Positions 51,844-60,961 of a DNA stretch of 64,000 nt are shown here, piece after piece. The notes under the pieces were generated by a model. It worked only from the letters and a program-made list of their open reading frames with translations. It did no database searches and was not told the origin of the DNA. A program made the position numbers and the translations under genes. Numbering within the stretch: the stretch's first letter is position 1; every line of letters starts with the position of its first letter. Source of the DNA: Sphingopyxis sp. QXT-31 (GTDB lineage Bacteria > Pseudomonadota > Alphaproteobacteria > Sphingomonadales > Sphingomonadaceae); assembly GCF_001984035.1 (NCBI RefSeq), contig NZ_CP019449.1, positions 2,108,001-2,172,000 of the forward strand, given 5' to 3'.

Positions 51844-53781
51844 ATGTTCAGGACTGTTTTTCGTACCACCATTTCCGTGGCCGCCGTCGCGGCCGCGCTG
51901 CCCGCCCTCGCCGAAGAGGCCGGCGAAGCCGACAGCATCATCGTCACCGCAACGCGCGCGCCGCTGACGCTCGACGAGATTCCCTCGTCGGTCGCGGTGC
52001 TCGACAAGGAAGCGATCGACCGGGCCCAGGATATCGGCGTCACCGAATTGCTGCTGCGCACCCCTGGGATCAGCATCGCGCGCAACGGCGGTTACGGCAC
52101 CGCGACCTCGCTGCGCATCCGCGGCGCCGAATCCGAACATACGGTCGCGGTGATCGACGGGGTGAAGCTCAACGATCCCTCGTCGACCGGCGGCGGCTTC
52201 AACTTCGCCAATCTGCTCGTCGGCGACATCGGCCGGATCGAGGTGCTGCGCGGGCCGCAGTCGATCCTGTGGGGCAGCCAGGCGATCGGCGGCGTGGTCA
52301 ACATCGTCACCGCCTCGCCCGAAAAGGCGATCGAAGGCAGCTTCGACCTCGAGGCCGGATCGCGCGACACGGTGAGCGCGCGCGCCGCGCTCGGCGGCAA
52401 GTCCGGCCCGCTCGCGTGGCGCATCGGCGGCCAGCGCTTCACCACCGACGGCATCTCGTCGCACGCCAAGGCCTTCGGCGGGGTCGAGGCCGACGGGTAT
52501 CGCAATACCAACCTCTCGGGCCGCGCCGAACTCACCCTTGCCGACAATGTCAGCGTCGACGTGCGCGGCACTTATTCGAGCGGGCGGGTCGAATTCGACG
52601 GCTTCAACACCGACAGCGCCGACTATGGCCTCAACAAGGAGTTCGTCGGCTATGCCGGGCTGAACCTCGACCTGGTGGACGGACGCTTCCGCAACCGTTT
52701 CGCTTACGCCTATACGGACACCAACCGGGACAATTTCAACCCGACGCGCGCGCGGCCGCAAAGCTTCGAGGCAGACGGCCAGAACAAGCGCTTCGAATAT
52801 CAGGGCAGCTTCGACCTGTCGGATCGCATCACCGCGATCTTCGGCGCCGAGAACGAGCGCTCCACCTTCCGCAGCCGCTCGCCGTCGGCGTCGCTTGCGG
52901 TGCCGGTGCCCGCCTTCGCGCGCGGCAAGGCCGAAATCACCAGCGCCTATGGCCAGCTCAGCGTCGAGCCGATCGCCGGGCTGACGCTCAACGGCGGCGT
53001 CCGCACCGACGATCACGACCGCTTCGGCAGCCAGACCCTGTTCGCCGTGGGCGGCGTGTGGCGGCTGTCGACCGGCGCCGTGCTGCGCGCCAGCTATGGC
53101 GAGGGGTTCAAGGCACCCAGCCTGTTCCAGCTGTTCAGCGAATTCGGCAATAGCGCGCTCGACCCCGAGGAGGCCAAGGGCTGGGAAGCGGGCATCGAAC
53201 AGCAATTGTTCGATCGCAAATTCGTCATCGGCGCGGCTTGGTTCGACCGCCGCACCACGAACCTGGTCATCTTCAACAGCTGCAGCGGTACGTCGACCAA
53301 CCCGCTGTGCTTCGTCCCCGGCGATCCGGCCACGCGCCGCTCGGGCTTCTACTCGAACGTCGCGCGCGCCGAGGCGCATGGCGTCGAGGCCAGCGCCGCG
53401 CTGACGCTCGGCGGGTTCAGGCTCGACGGCAACTACAGCAGGATCGTCGCCGAGGACCGCTCGCCCGGCGGCGCCAATTTCGGCAAATGGCTCCCGCGCC
53501 GCCCGCGCAACACGGCGCACGGGTCGGTCAGCTATGGCTTCGATTTCGGGCTCGAACTCGGCGCCGCGCTTCGCTGGTCGGGGAAGAGCTTCGACAACGC
53601 CAGCAACGCGCAAAGGCTCGACGACTATACGCTCGTCGACCTGCGCGCCGAAGTGGCGCTGTCGAACGAAGTCAAGCTGTTCGCGCGCGCCGAGAATATC
53701 TTCGACGAGACCTATATGACCGCGTTCCGCTACGGCTCGATCGGGCGGAGCTTCTACGCCGGCATCCGGGGGCGCTTCTGA
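51844..53781 (+). CDS. TonB-dependent corrinoid receptor (BtuB copy 2)
   Basis: 645 residues. Signal peptide (FRTTISVAAVAAALPALA), TonB box-like ADSIIVTATRA, plug with LRIRGAESEHTVAVIDGVKL, NDPSSTGGGFNFA and RIEVLRGPQSILWGSQAIGG, barrel ending SFYAGIRGRF. It is clearly related to the copy at 46393 (shared GVKLNDPS, GSQAIGGVV, ASYGEGFKAPSLFQLF) but diverged over its length, so it may take another corrinoid, e.g. cobinamide. The ATG at 51844 mirrors the start of copy 1. The next gene's ATG overlaps its stop. Confidence 0.92.
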   Translation: MFRTVFRTTISVAAVAAALPALAEEAGEADSIIVTATRAPLTLDEIPSSVAVLDKEAIDRAQDIGVTELLLRTPGISIARNGGYGTATSLRIRGAESEHTVAVIDGVKLNDPSSTGGGFNFANLLVGDIGRIEVLRGPQSILWGSQAIGGVVNIVTASPEKAIEGSFDLEAGSRDTVSARAALGGKSGPLAWRIGGQRFTTDGISSHAKAFGGVEADGYRNTNLSGRAELTLADNVSVDVRGTYSSGRVEFDGFNTDSADYGLNKEFVGYAGLNLDLVDGRFRNRFAYAYTDTNRDNFNPTRARPQSFEADGQNKRFEYQGSFDLSDRITAIFGAENERSTFRSRSPSASLAVPVPAFARGKAEITSAYGQLSVEPIAGLTLNGGVRTDDHDRFGSQTLFAVGGVWRLSTGAVLRASYGEGFKAPSLFQLFSEFGNSALDPEEAKGWEAGIEQQLFDRKFVIGAAWFDRRTTNLVIFNSCSGTSTNPLCFVPGDPATRRSGFYSNVARAEAHGVEASAALTLGGFRLDGNYSRIVAEDRSPGGANFGKWLPRRPRNTAHGSVSYGFDFGLELGAALRWSGKSFDNASNAQRLDDYTLVDLRAEVALSNEVKLFARAENIFDETYMTAFRYGSIGRSFYAGIRGRF

Positions 53782-54323
53782 TGGCGGCGCTCCGCACAAG
53801 CGGCGCCTCGGCGCTCTGGGTGGCGCTGCTCACCGCGGCAAGCACGGCGACGACGCTCGTGCTCGCCTGCGCGACGCCCTTCCCCTCGCTCGCGGCGCTC
53901 GTGGCGGTGCATATGCGCCGCCGCGACGGCTTGGCGCTGATGCTGCTCGCCTGGGCGGCGAGCCAGTTTATCGGCTTCTTCCTGCTCGGCTATCCGCGCG
54001 ACGGCAGCACGCTGGCGTGGGGCGTGGGGCTCGGCAGTGCCGCGGTGGGTTCGGCGCTCGCGAGCTATGCGGCGCTGCGCGTAGCAGGCTATCGCTCGGT
54101 CGCGGCGCAGCTGAGCCTTGCCTATGCGGCGGGCTTCACCGCGTTCAAGGGGATCATCCTGCTCTGGGCGCTCGTGCTCGGCGGGCTGCACACCGCGATG
54201 GCGCCCGATTTGCTGGTCGAGCAGTTCCTGCGCAACGGTGCGATCCTGATCGGGCTCTACGCGCTCTATCGCCTGCTGGTCTTCGTGGGCGTGCCAGCGC
54301 CTCCCAAGGCGGTGACGGCATGA
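53781..54323 (+). CDS. B12-riboswitch-controlled membrane protein of unknown function
   Basis: 180 residues, about 5-6 hydrophobic helices (ALWVALLTAASTATTLVLAC, LALMLLAWAASQFIGFFLLG and others), short loops. Not assigned to a named family. Size and topology resemble S-components of ECF-type vitamin transporters such as BtuM, but no diagnostic motif was recognised. Translation is coupled to btuB2 by TGATG, which suggests a linked role in corrinoid passage across the inner membrane. No ECF ATPase or T-component is nearby. Confidence 0.75.
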   Translation: MAALRTSGASALWVALLTAASTATTLVLACATPFPSLAALVAVHMRRRDGLALMLLAWAASQFIGFFLLGYPRDGSTLAWGVGLGSAAVGSALASYAALRVAGYRSVAAQLSLAYAAGFTAFKGIILLWALVLGGLHTAMAPDLLVEQFLRNGAILIGLYALYRLLVFVGVPAPPKAVTA

Positions 54324-54333
54324 CGGGCGGCAT

Positions 54334-54741
54334 ATGCTGATCCCGGTCGACCCCGGCCCCGCGGTCGTGGCGTGCAGCACCTGCCGCCACGACCGTTCGG
54401 CGCGCACCGATGCAGAGGGCGTCACCGGCGGCGCGCGGCTGGTCGAGGCGCTGGATCGCGTCAGGGCCGGCGACGTGCGCTACACCGGCATCGCGGTGCA
54501 GGCGATGCCGTGTCTCTTCGCGTGCCAGGATCATTGCACCGTCCACCTGCGCGCGCCGGACAAGCTCGGTTATGTCCTCGGCCGCTTCGCCCCCGACGAC
54601 GAGGCCGCGCGCGCGATCCTCGATTACGCCATCGAATATGCCGCCAGCGAGCATGGCCGCGTCGCCTATGCCCTGTGGCCCGAGGGCGTGAAGGGCCACT
54701 TCATCACCCGTACCCCGCCGCCGGGATTTATCGCCGAATGA
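54334..54741 (+). CDS. DUF1636 metal-binding protein
   Basis: 135 residues of the DUF1636 family, often found in cobalamin gene clusters. Cysteines are arranged as CSTC near residue 14 and CLFACQDHC near residue 59, like thioredoxin-fold [2Fe-2S] ferredoxins. Function unknown; possible roles are cobalt handling or corrinoid reduction before adenosylation. It starts 10 bp after the membrane protein stop and overlaps cobT by 4 bp. Confidence 0.82.
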   Translation: MLIPVDPGPAVVACSTCRHDRSARTDAEGVTGGARLVEALDRVRAGDVRYTGIAVQAMPCLFACQDHCTVHLRAPDKLGYVLGRFAPDDEAARAILDYAIEYAASEHGRVAYALWPEGVKGHFITRTPPPGFIAE

Positions 54742-55754
54742 CCATCTTTTCCTCCATCGCCGCCTTCGAGGCTGCGCTCGCCGATCTGCCCGGTCCCGAT
54801 CACGCCGCGCAGGATGCCGCGCGTGCACGGCAGGCGCAGCTCACCAAACCCGCGGGCTCGCTGGGGCGGCTCGAGGAGATCGCGATCTTCCTCGCCGGCT
54901 GGCAGCGCCGCGAGCGCCCGCGGCTCGATCAGGGCCGCGCCGCGATCTTCGCGGGCAATCACGGCGTCACCGCGCACAGCGTCAGCGCCTTTCCGCCGAG
55001 CGTGACCGAACAGATGGTCGCGAATTTCCGGAGCGGCGGCGCCGCGATCAACGCACTAGCGCGCGCGGCGGGGTTGGAACTGGTCGTCGTCCCGCTCGAC
55101 CTCGACCGCCCGACTGCCGACTTCACCAGCGGTGCGGCAATGTCCGCGACCAAGTGCCTCGACGCGCTCAACGCGGGCGCCGCGGTCGTCGACGAAGGCC
55201 TCGACCTGCTGCTGCTCGGCGAGATGGGGATCGGCAATTCGACCGCGGCGGCGGCGCTCTGCGCGCGCAGCTTCGGCGGCGCGGCGGCCGACTGGGCCGG
55301 ACCCGGTACAGGGGTCGATGGCGATGGCATCGCGCGCAAGATCGCGGTGGTGGAGCGCGGACTCGAAGTCCACGCCTATGCCGCGACCTCGGCATTCGAG
55401 ACGTTGCGCCGCGTCGGCGGGCGCGAGATCGCGGCGATGGCGGGGGCGGCGCTGCGCGCGCGCCAGCTCGGCGTGCCGGTGCTGCTCGACGGCTTCATCG
55501 GCTGTGCCGCGCTCGCCCCGCTCGCCGCCGACAATCCCGCCATCGTCGATCACTGCCTCGCGGGGCATTGCTCGGCCGAACCCGGCCACCGGCGCCTGCT
55601 CGACCGCCTCGGGCTCGACCCGATCCTGTCGCTCGGCATGCGGCTCGGCGAAGGCAGCGGCGCGGCGGTCGCGGCGAACATAGTCCGCGCCGCGCTCGCC
55701 GCGCATGGCGAGATGGCGACCTTTGCCGAAGCCGCGGTGTCGGAATCGCTGTGA
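54738..55754 (+). CDS. cobT: Nicotinate-nucleotide-dimethylbenzimidazole phosphoribosyltransferase
   Basis: Activates the lower ligand by making alpha-ribazole phosphate from DMB and nicotinate mononucleotide. It has 338 residues: KPAGSLGRLEEIAIFLAGWQ, FAGNHGVTAHSVSAFPPSVT, LLLLGEMGIGNSTAAAAL, and the C-terminal catalytic region LSLGMRLGEGSGAAVAANIV with the conserved Glu. The ATG at 54738 overlaps the DUF1636 stop. Part of the late cobalamin assembly block. Confidence 0.96.
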   Translation: MTIFSSIAAFEAALADLPGPDHAAQDAARARQAQLTKPAGSLGRLEEIAIFLAGWQRRERPRLDQGRAAIFAGNHGVTAHSVSAFPPSVTEQMVANFRSGGAAINALARAAGLELVVVPLDLDRPTADFTSGAAMSATKCLDALNAGAAVVDEGLDLLLLGEMGIGNSTAAAALCARSFGGAAADWAGPGTGVDGDGIARKIAVVERGLEVHAYAATSAFETLRRVGGREIAAMAGAALRARQLGVPVLLDGFIGCAALAPLAADNPAIVDHCLAGHCSAEPGHRRLLDRLGLDPILSLGMRLGEGSGAAVAANIVRAALAAHGEMATFAEAAVSESL

Positions 55755-56311
55755 AGCCCTATACGCTCCACCTCCTCCGCCACGGCGCGCCCGAGGTGCC
55801 GGGGCTGCTGCTCGGCCGCACCGACACGGCATCGACCGCCGAAGGCATTGCCGCCTGCGCCGCGCAGGCCAGCGGCCTCGCCGTCGAAACATTGATCAGC
55901 TCGGACCTGACGCGCTGCCATGCTGCCGCCACGGCGATCGGCGAAGCTAGCGGTCTGCCCGTGACCACCGATCCGCGGTGGCGCGAGCTGGACTTCGGCG
56001 ACTGGGACGGGCTTCCCGGATCGGCGATCGACGCCGAGGCGCTCGGTCGCTTCTGGAGCGATCCCGATGCCCATCCGCCCCCCGGCGGCGAAGCGTGGTC
56101 GGCTTTGGCGGTACGCGTGTCGGCGGCGCTGACCGACCTCGAACCACACCCGACCCTCGTCGTCACCCACGGCGGCGCGATCCGCGCCGCGCTGCACCGG
56201 CTCTGCGGCTTCGATCAGCGCCAGCTCTGGTCGTTCGACCTGCCCTATGGCGTGCTCGTGTCGCTGCAAGTGTGGCCGGGCGCGGCGCATTTGGTAGCGA
56301 TCCGGCCATGA
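55751..56311 (+). CDS. cobC: Alpha-ribazole phosphatase (histidine phosphatase family)
   Basis: Removes the phosphate of alpha-ribazole-5'-phosphate. It has 186 residues from a GTG that overlaps the cobT stop (GTGA). Phosphoglycerate-mutase fold: LHLLRHGAPEVPG with the catalytic RHG, WRELDFGDWDGLPG, and the second His in LVVTHGGAIRAALHRL. The family is broad, but the place between cobT and cobS makes the substrate clear. Confidence 0.92.
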   Translation: MKPYTLHLLRHGAPEVPGLLLGRTDTASTAEGIAACAAQASGLAVETLISSDLTRCHAAATAIGEASGLPVTTDPRWRELDFGDWDGLPGSAIDAEALGRFWSDPDAHPPPGGEAWSALAVRVSAALTDLEPHPTLVVTHGGAIRAALHRLCGFDQRQLWSFDLPYGVLVSLQVWPGAAHLVAIRP

Positions 56312-57027
56312 AGGGGCTCGTCGTCGCGATCCAGTTCCTGACGCGCCTGCCGACGCCGCGCATCGCCGTGAGCAGCGAGGAATTCGCCGCCTCGATGCGC
56401 TGGTTCCCCGCCGCCGGCCTGATCGTGGGCGCGCTCGTCGCGGCGGGCGGCTGGGCGGGCGCTATGCTCGATCCCTGGACCGGGGCTCTCGCCGCGCTGT
56501 TGCTCTGGGTCGCGGTCACCGGCGCGCTGCACCTCGACGGCCTCGGCGACATCGCCGACGCCGCGGGCGCGGCGCACAAGGAGCGCGCGCGCATAATCAC
56601 CGTCATGGCCGATCCGCATGTCGGCAGCTTCGCGGTCGTGACCATCGCGCTGCAACTCGTAGCCAAGCTTATCCTGCTACGCGCATTGATCGAGGGCGAG
56701 GCCTTTATCGCGATCGCGCTTGTCCCTTTCGCCGCACGCATCGGGCCGCTCGCTTGGTCGCGCTGGCTGCCCGACCTCCACGCCGGGCTCGGCGCGCGCT
56801 TCCGCGGCGTGATCCGCCCCGTCGATCTCGCGATCTGGGCGCTGCTCCTCGCCGCCGCCGCATGGTGGTCGCCGTCGCTGCTGCTCGCACCGCTGCTGCT
56901 CGCCGGATGGGGCTGGTGGCTGCTTCGCAAGATCGGCGGCATCTCCGGCGACGGCCATGGCGCCGGGATCGAGATCGTCGAAAGCGCGCTGCTCCTCGCC
57001 GCGCTCATCTGGCTGCATTTCGCATGA
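56308..57027 (+). CDS. cobS: Adenosylcobinamide-GDP ribazoletransferase
   Basis: Cobalamin synthase: joins GDP-cobinamide and alpha-ribazole in the membrane, the last step. It has 239 residues with several hydrophobic helices, N-terminal VAIQFLTRLPTP, FPAAGLIVGALVAAGGW, the DGxGD-type motif in ALHLDGLGDIADAAGA and a second conserved segment ITVMADPHVGSFAV. 4-bp overlaps with cobC and the cobD-type gene. Confidence 0.95.
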   Translation: MKGLVVAIQFLTRLPTPRIAVSSEEFAASMRWFPAAGLIVGALVAAGGWAGAMLDPWTGALAALLLWVAVTGALHLDGLGDIADAAGAAHKERARIITVMADPHVGSFAVVTIALQLVAKLILLRALIEGEAFIAIALVPFAARIGPLAWSRWLPDLHAGLGARFRGVIRPVDLAIWALLLAAAAWWSPSLLLAPLLLAGWGWWLLRKIGGISGDGHGAGIEIVESALLLAALIWLHFA

Positions 57028-57998
57028 CCGAGGCCTGGACCTGGCACGGCGGCAACCTCGCCGCCGCCAAGCGCCACTTTGGCGGGGACGACTGGATCGA
57101 CCTCTCGACCGGGATCAATCCGCTGCCCTGGCCGGGTGCGGACCGGGTCGCCATCGACTGGCAGCGGCTGCCCGACGGCGAAGCGCTCGCGCATCTGGAG
57201 GCAGTGGCGGCCGAATTTTTCGGCGTCGCCCCGCGCCATATCGGCGCAGTCCCCGGCACCGAGATCGGACTGCGCATCGCGGGACGGCTGATCGGGGGCG
57301 AAGCGCGTCACGCAACGCCGAGCTATCGAACCCACGGCGAGATGATCGCAGGCAGCCTCGCAACCGCCGACGCCGACCTCGCGGCACAAGGCGGCACGAT
57401 CATCCTCGCCAACCCGAACAACCCCGACGGGCGGATCCTCGCTCCGGAAGCCCTCGACGCACTGCTTGCAACGCGCGGCGACACCGGCTGGCTGCTCGTC
57501 GACGAAGCCTTCGCCGATTGCGACCCCACGCTGAGCATCGCCGCGCGGATCGCCGACGACCGGCGCCTGCTCGTGTTCCGCTCCTTCGGCAAATTCTTCG
57601 GCCTCGCCGGCGTACGTCTCGGCTTCATCCTCGGCCCCGCGCCATTCGTGCAAGACCTGCGCGCGACGCTCGGTGCCTGGCCGCTTTCCGCCGCCGCCAT
57701 CGCGATCGGCACCGCCGCCTATGCCGACGCCGAATGGTTTGCGGCGACGCGCAGGCGCCTGCCCGAGCAAGCGGCCGCGCTCGACGCTGTGCTGACTGGC
57801 GCCGGCTATCGGCCCCAAGGTGCCTGCCCGCTGTTCCGGCTGATCGAAACCGGAGCCGCGCCAGCATTGTTCGACCGCCTCGCCCGCCGCTCCATCCTCA
57901 CCCGCCCCTTCGCCGACCAGCCGCATTGGTTGCGCCTCGGCCTGCCCGCCGACAATGCGGCGCTCGCCCGCCTCGCCGACGCGCTCGCCGATGGCTGA
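57024..57998 (+). CDS. cobD: L-threonine-O-3-phosphate decarboxylase (PLP)
   Basis: Makes (R)-1-amino-2-propanol phosphate for the corrin side chain (CobD of Salmonella; called CobC in other alphaproteobacterial naming). It has 324 residues, fold type I PLP enzyme: WTWHGGNLAAAKRHFG, STGINPLPWPG, ANPNNPDGRIL, LLVDEAFADCDP and PLP lysine in FRSFGKFFGLAGVRLGF. Overlaps cobS by 4 bp and cbiB by 8 bp. Confidence 0.93.
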   Translation: MTEAWTWHGGNLAAAKRHFGGDDWIDLSTGINPLPWPGADRVAIDWQRLPDGEALAHLEAVAAEFFGVAPRHIGAVPGTEIGLRIAGRLIGGEARHATPSYRTHGEMIAGSLATADADLAAQGGTIILANPNNPDGRILAPEALDALLATRGDTGWLLVDEAFADCDPTLSIAARIADDRRLLVFRSFGKFFGLAGVRLGFILGPAPFVQDLRATLGAWPLSAAAIAIGTAAYADAEWFAATRRRLPEQAAALDAVLTGAGYRPQGACPLFRLIETGAAPALFDRLARRSILTRPFADQPHWLRLGLPADNAALARLADALADG

Positions 57999-58929
57999 AC
58001 CCGTCGCCCTCGCCGCGCTCGCGCTCGACGCCGCCTTCGGCTGGCCCGCCGCCCTCTACCGCCGCATCGGCCACCCGGTCGGCGTCTTCGCGCGCCTGAT
58101 CGACGGACTCGAGCGGCGCTGGAACCAACCCGAGCGCAGCTTCGCGACCCGCCGCCTGCTCGGCCTGCTCACGCTGCTCCTGCTCGTCGTGCTCGTCAGC
58201 GGTGCCGCATGGCTCGTCCAATGGACGCTGCTGAGCCACGTCGGTGCCTATGGCTGGGTTGCGGTCGCGCTCCTCGCCTGGCCCGCGTTCGCGCAACGCA
58301 GCCTTTTCGAACATGTCCGCGCCGTCGCTGAGGCGCTCGAACAGCACGGCCTGCCCGCCGCGCGCAACGCCGTCGCCGCCATCGTTGGCCGCGACACGGC
58401 AGAACTCGACGAAAGCGGCGTCGCGCGCGCCGCGATCGAAAGCCTCGCCGAAAGCTTCAGCGACGGCGTCGCCGCGCCGCTCTTCTGGCTGCTCCTCCTC
58501 GGCCTCCCCGGCGCCTGGATCTACAAGGCGGTCAACACCGCCGACAGCCTGATCGGCCACCGCGAGCCCCGCTGGCGCGCCTATGGCTGGGCCGCGGCCC
58601 GCACCGACGACGCGATGAACCTCATCCCCGCGCGCCTCGCGGGCGTCCTGATCTGCCTGGCGGGCGGCGGCGGATGGCGCATCATGGCGCGCGACGCGCA
58701 CAAGCACGCGTCGCCCAACGCCGGCTGGCCCGAGGCGGCGATGGCGGGCGCATTGGGGCTTCGGCTCGCGGGGCCCGTCGCCTATGACGGCGTCATGCAT
58801 GACAAGCCCTGGATCGGCGAAGGCGGCCCCGCCGCGACGCCCTTCGACATCCGCCACGCGCTGCGTATCTATCTTATCGCCTGCGCGCTGCTCTGGCTCA
58901 TCGCGGGAGGCGCCGCATGGCTACGCTGA
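57991..58929 (+). CDS. cbiB: Adenosylcobinamide-phosphate synthase
   Basis: Membrane enzyme that attaches aminopropanol (phosphate) to cobyric acid. It has 312 residues: [57 protein letters not shown] and [18 protein letters not shown], all typical CbiB/CobD(Pseudomonas) segments. Start ATG 57991 ([10 protein letters not shown]); the frame is open upstream inside the decarboxylase gene. Overlaps cobQ by 13 bp. Confidence 0.94.
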   Translation: MAEPVALAALALDAAFGWPAALYRRIGHPVGVFARLIDGLERRWNQPERSFATRRLLGLLTLLLLVVLVSGAAWLVQWTLLSHVGAYGWVAVALLAWPAFAQRSLFEHVRAVAEALEQHGLPAARNAVAAIVGRDTAELDESGVARAAIESLAESFSDGVAAPLFWLLLLGLPGAWIYKAVNTADSLIGHREPRWRAYGWAAARTDDAMNLIPARLAGVLICLAGGGGWRIMARDAHKHASPNAGWPEAAMAGALGLRLAGPVAYDGVMHDKPWIGEGGPAATPFDIRHALRIYLIACALLWLIAGGAAWLR

Positions 58930-60374
58930 TGCTGCAGGGCACCGGCTCGGACGTCGGCAAGTCGGTGCTCGTCGCTGGCCTCTGCCGCGCCTTCGCCAAC
59001 CGCGGGCTGACGGTGCGCCCCTTCAAGCCGCAGAATATGTCGAACAACGCCGCGATCACCATCGACGGCGGCGAGATCGGCCGCGCGCAGGCGCTGCAGG
59101 CGCTCGCCTGCCGCACCGAGCCGCACAGCGACATGAACCCGGTGCTGCTCAAGCCGCAGGCCGACCGGACGTCGCAGCTGATCGTCCACGGCCACGTTCG
59201 CGGCACACTCGGCAGCGGCAATTTCCGCGAGGCGCGCGGCAGCCTGCTGGCCGAGGTCATGCAGAGTTATGACCGCCTCCGCACCCAAAGCGACCTCGTC
59301 GTCGTCGAAGGCGCGGGCTCGCCCGCCGAGATCAATTTGCGCGCCGGCGACATCGCGAACATGGGCTTCGCGCGCGCCGCCCACGTCCCCGTGATCCTGA
59401 TCGGCGACATCGACCGCGGCGGGGTGATCGCCTCGGTCGTCGGGACCAAGGCGGTGATCGAGCCCGAGGATGCCGCGATGATCCGCGGCTTCCTGATCAA
59501 CAAGTTCCGGGGCGACCCCGCGCTGTTCGACGACGGCTATCGCGAGATCAAGGTCCGCACTGGCTGGCCGGGCTTCGGCGTCATCCCCTGGCTCGCCGCC
59601 GCCGCACGGCTGCCGAGCGAGGATGCGATGATCCTCGAACGCCCCGCCGACCCGCGCGAGGGGCGCAAGCTCATCGCCTGCCCGATCCTGCCGCGCATTT
59701 CCAATTTCGACGATCTCGACCCGCTCAAGCTCGAGCCCGCGGTCGAGCTGGTGATGATCCCCCCCGGCCGCCCGATCCCCGCCGAGGCGGCGCTGATCGT
59801 TTTGCCCGGATCGAAGGCGACGATCGCCGACCTCGCCGCGCTGCGCCGCGAGGGCTGGGACATCGACATCAAGGCGCACCACCGCCGCGGCGGCACGATC
59901 CTGGGCCTGTGCGGCGGCTACCAGATGCTCGGCCGCAGCGTCGCCGACCCGCTCGGCATCGAGGGCGAGGCCACGCACGCCGAGGGGCTCGGCCTGCTCG
60001 ACGTCGAGACGATCCTCTCGCCCGCCAAGCAATTGCGTCATGTGAAGGGCGAAGCGCTCGGCGCCCCGGTCGCGGGCTATGAAATGCATATGGGCGAAAC
60101 GCACGGGCCGGGCACCGCGTATCCCTTCGCCCGCCTCGACGACGGTACGAGCGACGGCGCGGTGAGCGCCGACGGCCGCGTCCTCGGCTCCTATCTCCAC
60201 GGTCTGCTCGCCGCTCCCGACCTGCGCCACGCCCTGCTCGCCCGCCTCGGCCTTGGCGGCAACGGCCGCGACCACACGGCCGACGTCGACGCCGCGCTCG
60301 ACGACATCGCCGCCGAACTCGCCGATCACGTCGATCTCGACGCGCTGCTCGCGCTCGCGCGGGGCGGCGCATGA
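58917..60374 (+). CDS. cobQ: Adenosylcobyric acid synthase (glutamine-hydrolysing)
   Basis: Amidates four carboxylates of adenosylcobyrinic acid a,c-diamide. It has 485 residues. N-terminal P-loop ATP site [32 protein letters not shown], middle [15 protein letters not shown], and a C-terminal class I glutamine amidotransferase domain with nucleophile Cys in [15 protein letters not shown] and His in LGSYLHGLL. Its presence suggests synthesis beyond simple cobinamide salvage, though the a,c-diamide must come from elsewhere. Confidence 0.96.
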   Translation: MATLMLQGTGSDVGKSVLVAGLCRAFANRGLTVRPFKPQNMSNNAAITIDGGEIGRAQALQALACRTEPHSDMNPVLLKPQADRTSQLIVHGHVRGTLGSGNFREARGSLLAEVMQSYDRLRTQSDLVVVEGAGSPAEINLRAGDIANMGFARAAHVPVILIGDIDRGGVIASVVGTKAVIEPEDAAMIRGFLINKFRGDPALFDDGYREIKVRTGWPGFGVIPWLAAAARLPSEDAMILERPADPREGRKLIACPILPRISNFDDLDPLKLEPAVELVMIPPGRPIPAEAALIVLPGSKATIADLAALRREGWDIDIKAHHRRGGTILGLCGGYQMLGRSVADPLGIEGEATHAEGLGLLDVETILSPAKQLRHVKGEALGAPVAGYEMHMGETHGPGTAYPFARLDDGTSDGAVSADGRVLGSYLHGLLAAPDLRHALLARLGLGGNGRDHTADVDAALDDIAAELADHVDLDALLALARGGA

Positions 60375-60904
60375 GCAGCCTCTTCGTCCTCGGCGGCGCG
60401 CGCTCGGGCAAGAGCCGCCATGCGCAGGCGCGGGCAGAGGCCATTGCGGGGCGCCATATCTTCGTCGCCACCGCCGAAGCCTGGGACGACGAGATGCGCG
60501 AGCGCATCGCGCGCCACCGCGCCGACCGCGACGCGCGCTGGACGACGGTCGATGCGCCTTACGACCTGCCCGCCGCCATCGCGGGCCACAGCGCCCCTGA
60601 CGCCGTGCTGCTCGTCGACTGCCTGACGCTCTGGACCTCGAACCTGCTGCTCGCCGGGCACGACATCGACGACGCGACCGCCGACCTGTGCGCGTCGATC
60701 GCGCATTTCGAGGGGCATATCCTGCTCGTCGCTAACGAGGTCGGGCTCGGCATCGTCCCCGACAATGCGCTCGCGCGCGCGTTCCGCGACGCGGCGGGGC
60801 TGCTCAACCAGAAAGTCGCGGCGACCACCGCCGAGGTCGTGCTGGTGACCGCGGGCCTGCCGCTGACGCTCAAGGCGCCGCCGTCCTTTCGCGAGCAACG
60901 ATAA
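60371..60904 (+). CDS. cobU: Adenosylcobinamide kinase / guanylyltransferase
   Basis: Phosphorylates adenosylcobinamide and transfers GMP from GTP, giving the substrate of CobS. It has 177 residues with P-loop [32 protein letters not shown] and [20 protein letters not shown]. Overlaps cobQ by 4 bp. Last gene of the riboswitch-2 operon. Confidence 0.96.
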   Translation: MSSLFVLGGARSGKSRHAQARAEAIAGRHIFVATAEAWDDEMRERIARHRADRDARWTTVDAPYDLPAAIAGHSAPDAVLLVDCLTLWTSNLLLAGHDIDDATADLCASIAHFEGHILLVANEVGLGIVPDNALARAFRDAAGLLNQKVAATTAEVVLVTAGLPLTLKAPPSFREQR

Positions 60905-60961
60905 CAAGTTGATCGACTTCGCTCCGCCCGCTGTTAGGATGGCGCCAGCTTAGGGGATCGC

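Noticed and set aside
51844..53781. Siderophore receptor
   Set aside because: The riboswitch directly upstream and similarity to the first BtuB favour a corrinoid substrate.
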